Below, piece after piece: positions 8,853 to 17,580 of a DNA stretch of 64,000 nucleotides. The notes under the pieces are model-generated. The model was not told the origin of the DNA. It worked only from the letters and a program-made list of their open reading frames with translations, and ran no database searches. The DNA is taken from NCBI GenBank assembly GCA_041687755.1, contig JBDNJM010000203.1, positions 1 through 64,000 on the forward strand. Direction: 5' to 3'. The stretch's first letter is position 1. The number at the start of each line of letters is the position of its first letter. The translations under genes and the position numbers were made by a program. This DNA comes from JBDNJM01 sp041687755. GTDB taxonomy: Bacteria > Planctomycetota > UBA1135 > GCA-002686595.

Positions 8853-8884
8853 ACGTTTGCCGGCGCCCAAGTTCGAGTCCCGAG

Positions 8885-10270
8885 ATGTGGCGCAGAGCCC
8901 TCCGGGCCCCGATAGTTGGGGTCGTGTGGCTTTCCGATTCGATCTACCGCCGGCTTGTGCGCGAGGAGCTTCTCGAGTCAGGCGGAGGCGGTGCGGCGGG
9001 CGAGCTGGAAGCGGCCGTGGCCTCCGCGCAATCGCGCAACTTCTTGGTTCACGCGCTCAGCCTGACCGCGACGAAGCTGGGCGACGGACTGGCAGATCCG
9101 AAGCTGGTCTTGAGCTGGTTGCTAGGCGCGCTCGGCAGTCCGGCCTTCACGGTGGGCCTGCTCGTGCCGGTGCGCGAGGCGGGCGCGCTGCTGCCCCAGT
9201 TGTGGCTGGCGGAACGCGTGTCGCGCTCGTCGCGCGGACGCTGGATCTGGGCGCTGGGGAGCGCGGTGCAGGGCCTGTGCGTGCTGGGCATGGCCGGGGT
9301 CGCCTGGCGCCTCGAAGGCGCCGCGGCCGGCTGGACGCTGCTCGCGTTGCTCAGCGGTTTCGCGCTCGCGCGCAGCGTCTGTTCCGTCAGCCACAAGCAC
9401 GTGCTCGGCCGGACTCTGGCGCGCGGCACGCGCGGGACGGCGGCTGGTGTCGCGGACAGCGTGGCGGCGGTGGGGGTGTTGAGCTTCGGCTTGGCCTTGA
9501 GCGGCGGGCTGCTGCCGAAGACGGTGGAGGGGATCGGCTGGGTGCTGGTCGCGGCCGGTGCGCTCTGGCTGGGCGCGGGCCTGCTGTTCGTGAGGCTGCG
9601 GGAGAGCACCGAGCAAGCTCCGGCTCCGGGGGCACGGCCCTCCAGGGGGCTGGCCCAGATGCGGCTGTTGACCGAGCGCCCGCAGCTGGCGCGCTTCATC
9701 GTCGTGCGCGCGCTGCTGATGTCCACGGCGCTCGGGACGCCTTACGTGCTGAGCCTCGGGGCGCGAGTCGAGGACGGCATCCCTTCGAGCCTGGGCCACT
9801 TCGTCGTGGGGTCGGCGCTCGCGGCGGCGGCCAGCGGTTTTGTCTGGGGACGGCTCGCAGATCGATCGAGTCGTCGGGTCTTGGTGCTGAGTGCGCTGCT
9901 GGGCGGTGCGGCCTTTGCGACGGCTTGCGTGTTGATCGCGCTCGACGCACCGCTGCTGGAAAACGTCTGGACCCTGCCGGCCTTGGTGTTCGTGATACAG
10001 GTCGCCTCTCGCGGGGTGCGGCTCGGCCGCGCGACGCACCTGGTGGATATGGCACAGCCGAGCGAGCGGGCCTCGTACACGGCCGTCTCGAACACGGCGA
10101 TCGGTCTCCTGCTGCTGGTGGGCGGGGGCCTCAGCGCCGTCGTCGCAAGCTTCGGCGAGGCGCCAGTGTTCGGCCTGTTCGCCGTGTGCTGTGCGGCGGC
10201 CGGGGTGCTAGGCCGCGGGCTGCAAGAGGTGCAGCAGGGGCGCGGGGAGGTCTCTGCCGAGAGACCCTAG
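8885..10270 (+). CDS. MFS transporter
   Basis: A 461-residue integral membrane protein with about eleven or twelve hydrophobic segments grouped as two halves around a polar loop near residue 245 (RLRESTEQAPAPGARP). Charged loop motifs such as WGRLADRSSRR fit the GxxxDRxGRR motif of the major facilitator superfamily. The start at ATG 8885 is preferred because longer in-frame extensions overlap the hairpin and are Arg/Ser-rich. The N-terminal ~60 residues are soluble and unusual. Substrate unknown; neighbours give no clue. Confidence 0.75.
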   Translation: MWRRALRAPIVGVVWLSDSIYRRLVREELLESGGGGAAGELEAAVASAQSRNFLVHALSLTATKLGDGLADPKLVLSWLLGALGSPAFTVGLLVPVREAGALLPQLWLAERVSRSSRGRWIWALGSAVQGLCVLGMAGVAWRLEGAAAGWTLLALLSGFALARSVCSVSHKHVLGRTLARGTRGTAAGVADSVAAVGVLSFGLALSGGLLPKTVEGIGWVLVAAGALWLGAGLLFVRLRESTEQAPAPGARPSRGLAQMRLLTERPQLARFIVVRALLMSTALGTPYVLSLGARVEDGIPSSLGHFVVGSALAAAASGFVWGRLADRSSRRVLVLSALLGGAAFATACVLIALDAPLLENVWTLPALVFVIQVASRGVRLGRATHLVDMAQPSERASYTAVSNTAIGLLLLVGGGLSAVVASFGEAPVFGLFAVCCAAAGVLGRGLQEVQQGRGEVSAERP

Positions 10271-10275
10271 GGGGA

Positions 10276-10473
10276 TCAGATGTCGTGGGTCTTCTCGTTG
10301 CCTCGCTCGTCGTACCGCATCAGCGCGAAGTAAATCAGGATTCCGATCGAGGCGAAGATCGTCACGATTCCGACGACGGGCTTCATCAGGAAGCCGAGCA
10401 GCAGAGCGCCGACGATGATCATGGGGAGATACCACCAGGCGTCGCGCACCAGGCCTGAAACTTGGGCAATCAT
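10276..10473 (-). CDS. Small two-helix membrane protein, unknown
   Basis: A 65-residue product with two hydrophobic helices (WWYLPMIIVGALLLGFLM and VGIVTIFASIGILIYFALM) and a charged tail RYDERGNEKTHDI. It is convergent with the MFS gene, with only five bases between stops. Composition and compact helices support a real small membrane protein, but no family is recognised. Confidence 0.6.
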   Translation of the reverse strand: MIAQVSGLVRDAWWYLPMIIVGALLLGFLMKPVVGIVTIFASIGILIYFALMRYDERGNEKTHDI

Positions 10474-10985
10474 GCGAGGAGTCTACGTCTGTGCACCGGG
10501 AGGGTGCGTCGGCCGGGTCTACAAAGGAGAACGATCCTGCGAGCGGTTCCCAGGCGGGCCGGGAGTCGGTCCGCCGTGGGAGTCGGAGGGGCGTTCGGCC
10601 GCGGCCGCGGTCGAGGGCGGGGTTCGGCGGGGAGCCGAGAGCAGCGCAGCCCTTTCGTCATGGCGGAAACCGGGCAGCGTTCCCGGACGCGGGCATCTGC
10701 CGTCGCCTGTGGTCGTCCAGCGTGTGGGGGTGAGGTTCACGAAGCCGCTATGGAGTGAGCGCGGTTCGCTGTCTGAAGCGGTCTTCTGGAGGGTCAGGGC
10801 CGTGCTGAGGCCAGTTCAGATTCAGGCCCCAATTCCAATGACGCGCCCTTACAATCCAACGGCGTATCCTCGACACTTCTCGAAAAAGCGCTTTCGTTGA
10901 GGTTCTGGCGTCAAGGTTCTGGCGCCATTGAAAAGAACTGTTTTTTTGACTGTGACGGTTGGAAGCCTGCCCCTGCCTTCCCGAT
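10474..10985. other. 512-bp intergenic region upstream of the CarH-like regulator
   Basis: No credible gene is seen. The left part is GC-rich and featureless. The right third (about 10840-10960) is clearly AT-richer than the rest of the window, with a T7 run at 10941-10947 and an 11-bp direct repeat AGGTTCTGGCG at 10900-10910 and 10914-10924. This is the likely promoter and operator region of the regulator at 10986. Confidence 0.5.
10900..10924 (+). promoter_or_regulatory. Direct repeat, candidate operator of the MerR/CarH-like gene
   Basis: AGGTTCTGGCG occurs twice exactly (10900-10910, 10914-10924), three bases apart, 62 bp before the ATG at 10986. CarH-type regulators are known to bind arrays of 11-bp direct repeats near their own promoters, so autoregulation is a reasonable guess. 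Only two units are seen and no consensus was compared. Confidence 0.35.
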
Positions 10986-11840
10986 ATGAATAGACCCCCG
11001 ACAACCCTTTCACCGCGCGACTTCGCGAGCGTCCTTGGAGTCAGCGAGTCCTCGGTGCGTCGCTGGATCGACGGCGGTCGCATCGATGCACGTCGGACGG
11101 CCGGCGGACACCGGCGCATCCGCGTGGACGATGCGCTGCGCTTCATCCGCGAGACCGACAACGAGGTGCAGCGCGGCGACCTGCTGGGCTGGCGCCCTGA
11201 GGCCTCGGGCGAGGCAACGCTTGAGTCAGCGCTGCTCGCTGGACATTGCATGTTGGCCAGGGATCTGCTGCTGGCGCGCTACGCCGCCGGCGTGGACATC
11301 GCGGTGATTTGCGACGAACTGATCTGTCCCGCGATGAGCGCGGTCGGAGAACTCTGGGAGGGCGGGGTCGGCGGGGTGCTCTTGGAGCATCGCGCGACCA
11401 CCGTCGTGATCGAGGCCCTGCATCGCCTGCGCGCCGTCACGGAGGTCCCGTCCAACGGAATGGCTGTCGGAGGGTCCGTGGAGCGCGACCCCTACCTCAT
11501 CCCCAGCCTGATGGCCGCCACGGTGCTCTCGGCGGGCGGCTACGATGCGCGCGACCTCGGGGCGGACACGCCGTTCGAGGTGTTTCTGGAGGCTGTGGAT
11601 TTCCTGAGCCCCGATCTGGTTTGGGTCTCGGTCAGCACCGCCGCGAACCCGGCCAAGCTCCGCGACGGCGTCGTCTCACTGCTAGAGCGGGCGGGTCCCG
11701 AGACCTTCGACGTGGTGCTCGGTGGCCGCGAACTGAACCGGCTGGATCTGGGCGAGCACCCCTCGCTGCACCTGGCCGCAGGCATGTGCGACCTGCAGAG
11801 AGTCGCGTGCGCGCGCCGTTCGGTAGCTGCGGTAGGCTGA
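10986..11840 (+). CDS. MerR/CarH-like regulator with degenerate B12-binding domain
   Basis: The 284-residue product has an N-terminal helix-turn-helix of the MerR/excisionase type (FASVLGVSESSVRRWIDGGR, then TAGGHRRI), a four-helix B12-cap-like region and a Rossmann-type cobalamin domain (LGADTPFEVF). The cap keeps the Wx9EH motif of CarH/LitR photoreceptors: Trp124, then Glu134-His135. The lower-ligand motif ExHxxG is instead ERDPYL at residues 166-171, so the axial His is Asp168. Classical AdoCbl photosensing is thus doubtful; a B12-independent or altered mode is possible. The start at 10986 excludes a poorly supported upstream extension. No carotenoid genes lie nearby. Confidence 0.82.
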   Translation: MNRPPTTLSPRDFASVLGVSESSVRRWIDGGRIDARRTAGGHRRIRVDDALRFIRETDNEVQRGDLLGWRPEASGEATLESALLAGHCMLARDLLLARYAAGVDIAVICDELICPAMSAVGELWEGGVGGVLLEHRATTVVIEALHRLRAVTEVPSNGMAVGGSVERDPYLIPSLMAATVLSAGGYDARDLGADTPFEVFLEAVDFLSPDLVWVSVSTAANPAKLRDGVVSLLERAGPETFDVVLGGRELNRLDLGEHPSLHLAAGMCDLQRVACARRSVAAVG

Positions 11841-11887
11841 CGCCGTTCTTCGGCGGCTGGCTGCCCCCAGGGGGCGCGGTCGGCCGC

Positions 11888-13838
11888 ATGCTGAAGCTCT
11901 CACTCCTCGCTGTCGTCGCTTCTCTCGGAGGCCTGCACCTCTGGTCCCCGGCGGCACCCGTGCCGGTTGACCCTAGCGCTCCGGCGGCGGGGGAGCTGGG
12001 CGCGCCGGCGGCGGGGTAGAGTTCAGGCTCTGACGCGTCGTCCGAGCAGGGTGCGACGGGCCTTAATCGGTACGTCTTCGATCTGGACGAAGAGGTTGGG
12101 CCGCCCGCCGCAGTGCGGCAGGTGCTCGAGGCCAAGCAGCGCACCGCTCGGATCGTCGGATCGTCGGATCATCGGGTGGCGCGGGTCGCGCGGGATGGCG
12201 GTGCGCGGTGCGCGTTGCGCTGGAGCTGCGCGAGCTCGGCCTCGAGAGCCCGATAGACGGGCGGGGCGTCGGTGCGCGCGTTCCTGAGCAGGCCGTCGCG
12301 GACTTCGGTCGGCAGTTCGGCCGGATCTATCTGGACGACTACTGGTTCGGGGTGGGCGGGCTGTACCAGATGGCGCGCATCGATCTAGGTGACGACGACG
12401 AGGAGATTCAGGCGAGCGCGCTCGAATCGTTGGCCACGGGACTCAGCGCGTACTACCAGCCGGACGAGCGAGCGCTGTTCCTGCTGTTTCAGGACGCGGG
12501 CGGCGGACTGCTCGGCGAGCTCCAGCGCAGCCTGATGCTGGTCCAGGTCCAGGTGCTGAAGCCCTTGATCGCCCCCGAGCTGGTGCACGCCTGGCGTGAC
12601 GGGCGCACACCGCTGGTCGAGTGGATCGGCGCCGCGCCGACGACGCTGGAGTCGATCCGTGTGCGCATGTGCGTGTCCGAAGGCGAGGCTCAGATGCGGA
12701 TGCAGGAGCTTGTGCTGGCGCGCACCGGCGACGGCCTGGACGCGCTGCCGGTCGACGGGCCGCTGTCCAACGCCATGGGCAACCCGGCCAGGACGCTGTC
12801 CTACACGCTGGGGCAGCGCTTCGTGTTGCGCGCCCTGCGGGCGGGGGGCCAGGAGGCGGTGGAGGACTCTGGCGTCGGCCGCCCGCCTCGACCGAGCAGG
12901 TGCTGCACCCGAAGAAGTGGCCGCAGGACGTTCCGCGCGAGGTGCTGCTGCCCGAGTGGAACGAGGCCGTCGGCACGCCCGAGCGATTCTACGAGGGCGT
13001 CGTTGGCGAGCTGGGCGTGCTCTCACTGCTGCTCTAGCGGGGGACGCCGTCCGTCGATGCGAGCTTGGCGCCCGCCGGCTGGAACGGCGACCGCCTGCGC
13101 GTCGTGCAGCTCGACGGCAAGCGCCTGCTGCACTGGCGCATCGTCTGGGATCGCGGTAGCGACGCACGCGAGTTCCAGGAGGCCTTCGATCCGGTGGCGC
13201 GCGGTCGCGGGCTGGTCCGCGGGCACGTGCTCGACTGGGTCTGGGGCGAGTCCAAGCGCGCCGAACGGGCGCTGCTCGAGCGCCTGGAGGCGAGCGTTGT
13301 CGAGTTCGTCTCTTCTCCGGAAGACCAGGGCTCGGCCGAGCCGGCGCACGCGCGGCTGGTCGGGCAGCGCGCGCGGCTCGAGGACGGCCTGTGGCATCCG
13401 CCCTCGGCTGGAGTCGTGCTGACCGCGGCCGCGGACTGGACGCTGTCCGAGTCCAACGGGATGCCGATGCTGTTCGGCCAGGAGCAGAGCGGTCTGACCC
13501 TGAACCTCGGGCTTTCGCTCGCCGAGGTGGGACCGGACGGGCTCAGTGAGGAGTACGTGCGCGGCCCCTTGGCGGAGGAGCTCATGTCGTTGGGGCTGGA
13601 GCTGAGCTCCGTCGAGGTGATCGAACTGGACGGCCGTCGGAGGCTACGCGCGACCTACGGCGGCGTGATCAGCGGGATGGACCTGCGCTTCCGCTCGGTC
13701 CTGTTCGAGTCGGGCCCGCAGATCGCGATTCTGACCGCAACCTGCGGGGCGGAGCAGTTCGAGGGCATGGAGCCGGTGCTCAGGGAAGCACTCGCGAGCG
13801 TGAAATTCCCTCAGGCCGGCGCGTCCGGGTCGGACTGA
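11888..13838 (+). pseudogene. Broken secreted zincin-like protein (two frameshifts, two in-frame TAG)
   Basis: A Sec signal (MLKLSLLAVVASLGGLHLW) starts at 11888. The frame meets TAG at 12017-12019, continues in frame, shifts near 12210 into a long stretch with DYWFGVGGLYQMARID and AYYQPDERALFLL, shifts again near 12870 into RRPPASTEQVLHPKKWP, meets TAG at 13035-13037, and ends with APAGWNGDRLRVVQLDGK and a final ~250 residues to 13838. The STEQxLHP and GWxGDR segments resemble, from memory, a family of secreted zincin-like proteins. The expected HExxH reads PELVH at 12574-12588, so the first metal ligand is lost too. Several independent lesions favour a true pseudogene, though indel errors may contribute. 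Confidence 0.65.
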
Positions 13839-13909
13839 GGCGGTCCCGCGCCGAGCCGGCTCCCGGATATCGATCGGCGGCACTTGCACCGCCCGCGCGT
13901 TGGCGAGCG

Positions 13910-14769
13910 CTACAGGTCGCGGTAAGCCAGCGCGAACGTGTCGCCCTCGTTCACGTTACCGGTCTCGAACCCGCGCCGGAAGCAGTGCACGCGTTGGTCG
14001 CCGGTGCCGTGGGTGAACGACTCGGGCAGCACGCGGCCGGTGGTCTTGCGCTGCAGCGTGTCGTCGCCGATCTGGGCGGCGGCGTTGAGCGCTTCCTCGA
14101 TGTATCCGGCCTCCAGCCCGCTGAACTTGCGCTGCGCGTGGTGGCCCCAGACGCCGGCGTAGAAGTCGGCCTGCAGCTCCGAGCGCACGGAGAGCTCGTT
14201 GCCCTCCTCTTTGGAGGCGCGCTGGCGCTGTTGATGAACCTTGGTGGAGGTACCGAGCAGGTTCTGGATGTGGTGCCCTACCTCGTGGGCGACGACGTAC
14301 GCCTGGGCGAAAGTGCCGCCGGCTCCCATGCTCTTCGCCATGTCATCGAAGAAGCCGAGGTCGATGTAGACCGTGCTGTCGGCGGGGCAGTAGAAGGGCC
14401 CGACCTGGGCGCTCTGGAAGCCGCAGCCGGACTGAACCTGATCGGTGAACAGGGTCATCCGGTGCTCGCGGTAGCCGTTGAGGAGTTCGTTCCAGACGTC
14501 CTCGGCGTCGGCGAGCACGGTCTTGGTGAAGTCGGCGAGCTCTTTTCAGCCGGGTCGAGGGGGCGCTGCTCGGTGGTTTGGGAGCCGCTGCCGCAGACGC
14601 TGCCGCCCTGCTGCAGGAAATCGATCAGCGCGCTGGGGTCCTTGTTCACCACCAAGGCGATGACGGCCACGATGATCACGTGAATGCCTCCACCTACGGC
14701 CATTTTGGGGCTGGAGGCTCGTCGGGTGTCGTTGACGTTGTCGCTCTTGCGGCGGTCCTTCCAGCGCAT
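13910..14769 (-). pseudogene. YpfJ-type neutral zinc metallopeptidase, one frameshift
   Basis: From ATG 14769 the N-terminus reads MRWKDRRKSDNVNDTRR, a membrane helix follows, then EQRPLDPAEK; after a one-base loss in an AAAA run (14543-14546) the frame resumes as ELADFTKTVLADAEDVWNE and continues to DTFALAYRDL. This matches the PF04228 putative neutral zinc metallopeptidase family in order and length (about 286 residues when repaired). The zinc site is AHEVGHHIQ with a downstream ELQADFYAGVW third ligand. The protein should be anchored by its N-terminal helix with the protease domain outside the cytoplasm. The rest of the sequence is intact, so a homopolymer error is likely and the gene may be functional. 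Confidence 0.85.
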
Positions 14770-14933
14770 GGGGGGCTCTTTCTCGGGGGGCTCAGTACGA
14801 ATAAAGCTTGGACTCGATTCGAAAATTGGGGGGCCAAGAGCCTGACGCGCGCGCTCCAGAAGCTGGGCACGGAAGGCGGTCAGGGCGGCCGCCACGCGCC
14901 GCCTGGCCGCCGCGGGCGGGGTACGTTTCGTCG

Positions 14934-15644
14934 GTGAACAGCGGCGAACTCCAGGCGGGGCCCCTCGAGGCGCAGGTGGCGGCCTCGGGGCAGCTTGCGG
15001 CGCGCCCGCGCCCGGCGGATCGGACCGAGGAGTGGGTCCACACAGCGACTCACCTGACGGGCGCGCTCGGCGCGCTTGCGGCGCTGCCCTGGCTGGTCTC
15101 GGCCGCCAGCGCCAGCGGCGACGGGCTGGACGTGGCCGGCGCCGTGGTGTTTGGGCTGTCGGCCCTGGCGCTCTACTCGGCCTCGAGCATCTACCACGCG
15201 CTGCCGCGCGGTGGCGCGAAGGACGTGGCCCAGGTCGTGGACCACGCGGCGATCTTCCTGTTGATCGCGGGCACGACCACCCCGTTCACGCTCGGCGCCC
15301 TGCGCGGTCCCTGGGGTTCGGCTGTGTTCGCGGCGGTCTGGCTGATGGCGCTGGCCGGCGTGGTGCTCAAGGCGCGCGTTGGCGTGGAGTACCCGCGCGT
15401 CTCGACGGCGCTGTACCTGGGGATGGGCTGGACCTGTTTGATCGCCGTGCTGCCCGAGATCGAGCGCATCCCCGCCGGCGGTCTGGGGTGGCTCGCAGCC
15501 GGTGGCGCCGCCTACACCCTGGGCGTGCCGTTCTTCATCGCGGACTCCCGGCGCTTCAACCACGCGATCTGGCACGTGTTCGTGCTGGCGGGCACCGGCT
15601 GCCACCTGACGGCGGTGGTCGGGTTTGCGGCCAGCGGCGTCTGA
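14934..15644 (+). CDS. Hemolysin III / PAQR-family membrane protein
   Basis: A 236-residue membrane protein with about seven helices after a ~40-residue polar N-terminus. The PAQR/hemolysin III signatures are present: EWVHTATHLTGA, SSIYHAL, VDHAAIFLLIAGTTTPF and FNHAIWHVFVLAGTGCHL, giving the Ser/His/Asp/His set thought to hold zinc in the membrane core. Bacterial members (TrhA-like) are linked to membrane fluidity rather than hemolysis in recent work. GTG 14934 is taken as the start; an upstream in-frame extension is low-complexity. The gene is divergent from the YpfJ-type peptidase. Confidence 0.87.
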   Translation: MNSGELQAGPLEAQVAASGQLAARPRPADRTEEWVHTATHLTGALGALAALPWLVSAASASGDGLDVAGAVVFGLSALALYSASSIYHALPRGGAKDVAQVVDHAAIFLLIAGTTTPFTLGALRGPWGSAVFAAVWLMALAGVVLKARVGVEYPRVSTALYLGMGWTCLIAVLPEIERIPAGGLGWLAAGGAAYTLGVPFFIADSRRFNHAIWHVFVLAGTGCHLTAVVGFAASGV

Positions 15645-15695
15645 ACCGGCTCGGACCAGGGGTCCGGGAAGCGCAGCCCGCGCTAGGCTCACGGG

Positions 15696-16112
15696 ATGCA
15701 ATCTGAACCGCGGATCGAGCTGGGCTTCGTCACGCTCGGCGTGGCGGACGTGGAGGCGCAGGTGACCTTCTTTGAGGCCGTGCTGGGTGCGCCCGCGCGG
15801 CGCTCGAGCCAGGGCCTGGTGCAGTTCGAGCTGGCGCGCGGCGTGCTGGGCCTGATGCCGGCGGAGCGACTGGCGGAGCTGACCGGGGTGGCAGGCATCG
15901 CTAGGGACCCCGGTGGACAGCTCGTCTCCCTGCAGCTCGCCTCCGCGGGCGACGTCCAGGCCGCGCTTGCCCGGGTGGCCCCGGCGGGGGGCCGCCTCAC
16001 GCGCCCCGGCCAGGCGATGCCCTGGGGCGCCTTCGCGGGTTTCTTCGAGGGGCCGGAGGGCCACGCCTTCGAGTTTGTGGCGCACGAGAAGAAACCGGCG
16101 GCTCCGGCGTAA
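15696..16112 (+). CDS. VOC (glyoxalase-like) family protein
   Basis: A 138-residue single-module protein with the VOC layout: ELGFVTLGVADVEAQVTFFE at the start, VLGAPARRSSQGLVQFEL, then a C-terminal PWGAFAGFFEGPEGHAFEFV strand. Metal ligands are not the standard His/Glu set, so it may be a bleomycin-resistance-like or non-catalytic member. It is unrelated in detail to the VOC gene at 904. It follows the hemolysin III gene by about 50 bp and may be cotranscribed. Confidence 0.82.
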   Translation: MQSEPRIELGFVTLGVADVEAQVTFFEAVLGAPARRSSQGLVQFELARGVLGLMPAERLAELTGVAGIARDPGGQLVSLQLASAGDVQAALARVAPAGGRLTRPGQAMPWGAFAGFFEGPEGHAFEFVAHEKKPAAPA

Positions 16113-16210
16113 AGAAGGTCAGCCCCCTAGTCCCGGCGAAGCTCGACTCGAGCCGAGCCGCCGAGGCCTCGCTCCGCTACGATCTCAGCCCGCCAGAGGC
16201 GCCCTCCACC

Positions 16211-16513
16211 GTGACCCCCGCCCAATCGAAAGCCAAGTCCAAGCGCACGAAGGGCGCGCTCGTCGTACCTGTCGAGCCCGACAAGGCGCGGCTGGACATG
16301 GAGGCACAGCTGGAGGAGATCCATGGCCTGCTCCAGCAGCAGCAGCGGCGCACATCCTGGTTGGTCGTCGCGGTCCTGCTGATGGCGGTCACGAACCTCG
16401 ATCTGATCGGCAACGCCCTGCGCATGGTGCTGTACGGGCTGCTGATCGTCGGCATTCTCGCCGGCGTCTACTGGTTCGCCCTGCAGCGCGGGCAGCAGGG
16501 CAAGAAACTCTGA
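16211..16513 (+). CDS. Small membrane protein with coiled-coil N-terminus
   Basis: Starting at GTG 16211 the 100-residue product has a basic N-terminus (SKAKSKRTKGA), a short amphipathic stretch LDMEAQLEEIHGLLQQQQRR, then two close hydrophobic helices (WLVVAVLLMAVTNLDLIGNA and YGLLIVGILAGVYWFAL). No family is recognised. It lies 17 bp before the DMT transporter gene and is probably cotranscribed with it. Confidence 0.6.
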   Translation: MTPAQSKAKSKRTKGALVVPVEPDKARLDMEAQLEEIHGLLQQQQRRTSWLVVAVLLMAVTNLDLIGNALRMVLYGLLIVGILAGVYWFALQRGQQGKKL

Positions 16514-16529
16514 CGGCTGTGAGTCGCCC

Positions 16530-17444
16530 GTGAGTCTCGCCGCGGGGCGCGCGTGCCTGCTCGGTGCGGCGCTGATCTGGGGCGGCGGGTTCGTCGCCCA
16601 GCGCGAGTCGGCGGAGACGCTGGGGCCGCTGCTGTTCACCGGGCTGCGGTTCGGCTTGGGCGCATTGTTCGTCGCGGTGCTGCTGCCGTTCTGGGATCGG
16701 CGTCGCGGACGGCCGGCCGTCCGCGAGGTCGCCTCCGCGCTGTTGCCGGGGCTCGGCGCCGGCGCGCTGTTGGCGGCCGGCGCGGTGCTGCAACAGATCG
16801 GGATGCTGACGACCAGTGCGTCGAAGGCGGGCTTTCTGACCGGCACGTACGTTTTGGTCGTGCCGGCGCTGGGGCTGTTCCTCGGTCAGCGGGTCGGTCG
16901 GCCGGTGTTGGCCGGCGTTGCGTGCGTGATCGCGGGGCTCGCGCTGCTGCCGGACGCGGGCGGGCTGCTGCCGGACAACCCCGGCGATTACTGGGTGCTC
17001 GCCGCGAACCTGTTCTGGGGCGCGCAGGTGCAGGTTATCGGTCGCTTCGCCCTAAAGTGCGATCCGCTGCGGCTCGCGCTGGTGCAATTCGCGGTCGTGA
17101 GTGTCGCTGTGCTGCCGCTGGCCTTCGCGTTCGAGCCGGTCGGGCTGCAGGCGATTCGCGACACGACCTGGCCGCTGCTGTACGGCGGCTTTGGCTCGAT
17201 CGGTGCGGCGCTGACGCTGCAGATTCTTGGCCAGCGGGCCGTGCCACCGACCCAGGCGGGCCTGCTGATGTCCACCGAAGCGCTGTTCGCGGCGGCGGGC
17301 GGGGTGCTGATCCTGAAGGAACTGCTGACCCTCAAGCAGTGGGCCGGGTGCGGTCTGCTGTTCCTCGGGGCCTTGATTCCGAGCCTGGCGAGGGGTCCGA
17401 GGCGCGCGGAGCCGGGTTCATCGGGTCCTGAAGCCGAGGGCTAG
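16530..17444 (+). CDS. DMT-superfamily (EamA-like) transporter
   Basis: A 304-residue protein with ten hydrophobic helices in two EamA repeats. The first repeat opens ACLLGAALIWGGGFVAQRE and the second NPGDYWVLAANLFWGAQVQV; the end AALTLQILGQRAVPPTQAG followed by STEALFAAAGGVLILKE is a classic EamA signature. Such proteins export metabolites or amino acids. Start GTG 16530 follows the small membrane protein by 17 bp. Substrate unknown. Confidence 0.87.
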   Translation: MSLAAGRACLLGAALIWGGGFVAQRESAETLGPLLFTGLRFGLGALFVAVLLPFWDRRRGRPAVREVASALLPGLGAGALLAAGAVLQQIGMLTTSASKAGFLTGTYVLVVPALGLFLGQRVGRPVLAGVACVIAGLALLPDAGGLLPDNPGDYWVLAANLFWGAQVQVIGRFALKCDPLRLALVQFAVVSVAVLPLAFAFEPVGLQAIRDTTWPLLYGGFGSIGAALTLQILGQRAVPPTQAGLLMSTEALFAAAGGVLILKELLTLKQWAGCGLLFLGALIPSLARGPRRAEPGSSGPEAEG

Positions 17445-17580
17445 GCCGCTCGCTGGCAGATCCATTGCGATCGCGGCAAGTGGGCGTGCCTACCGGATCC
17501 CCAGCGGAAAGGGGCGCCCGCCGCGATTCGCTGAGCTGGGCTGGCGGTTCTGCGGCCGGCCGGTGCGCGGCGAGCGGGCG

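Noticed and set aside
11888..13838. TAG recoding (amber suppression) as explanation for in-frame TAG here and at 60068 and 61224
   Set aside because: The same loci also have frameshifts, a TGA or truncations, and intact genes such as the one ending TAG at 39896-39898 use TAG as a normal stop.
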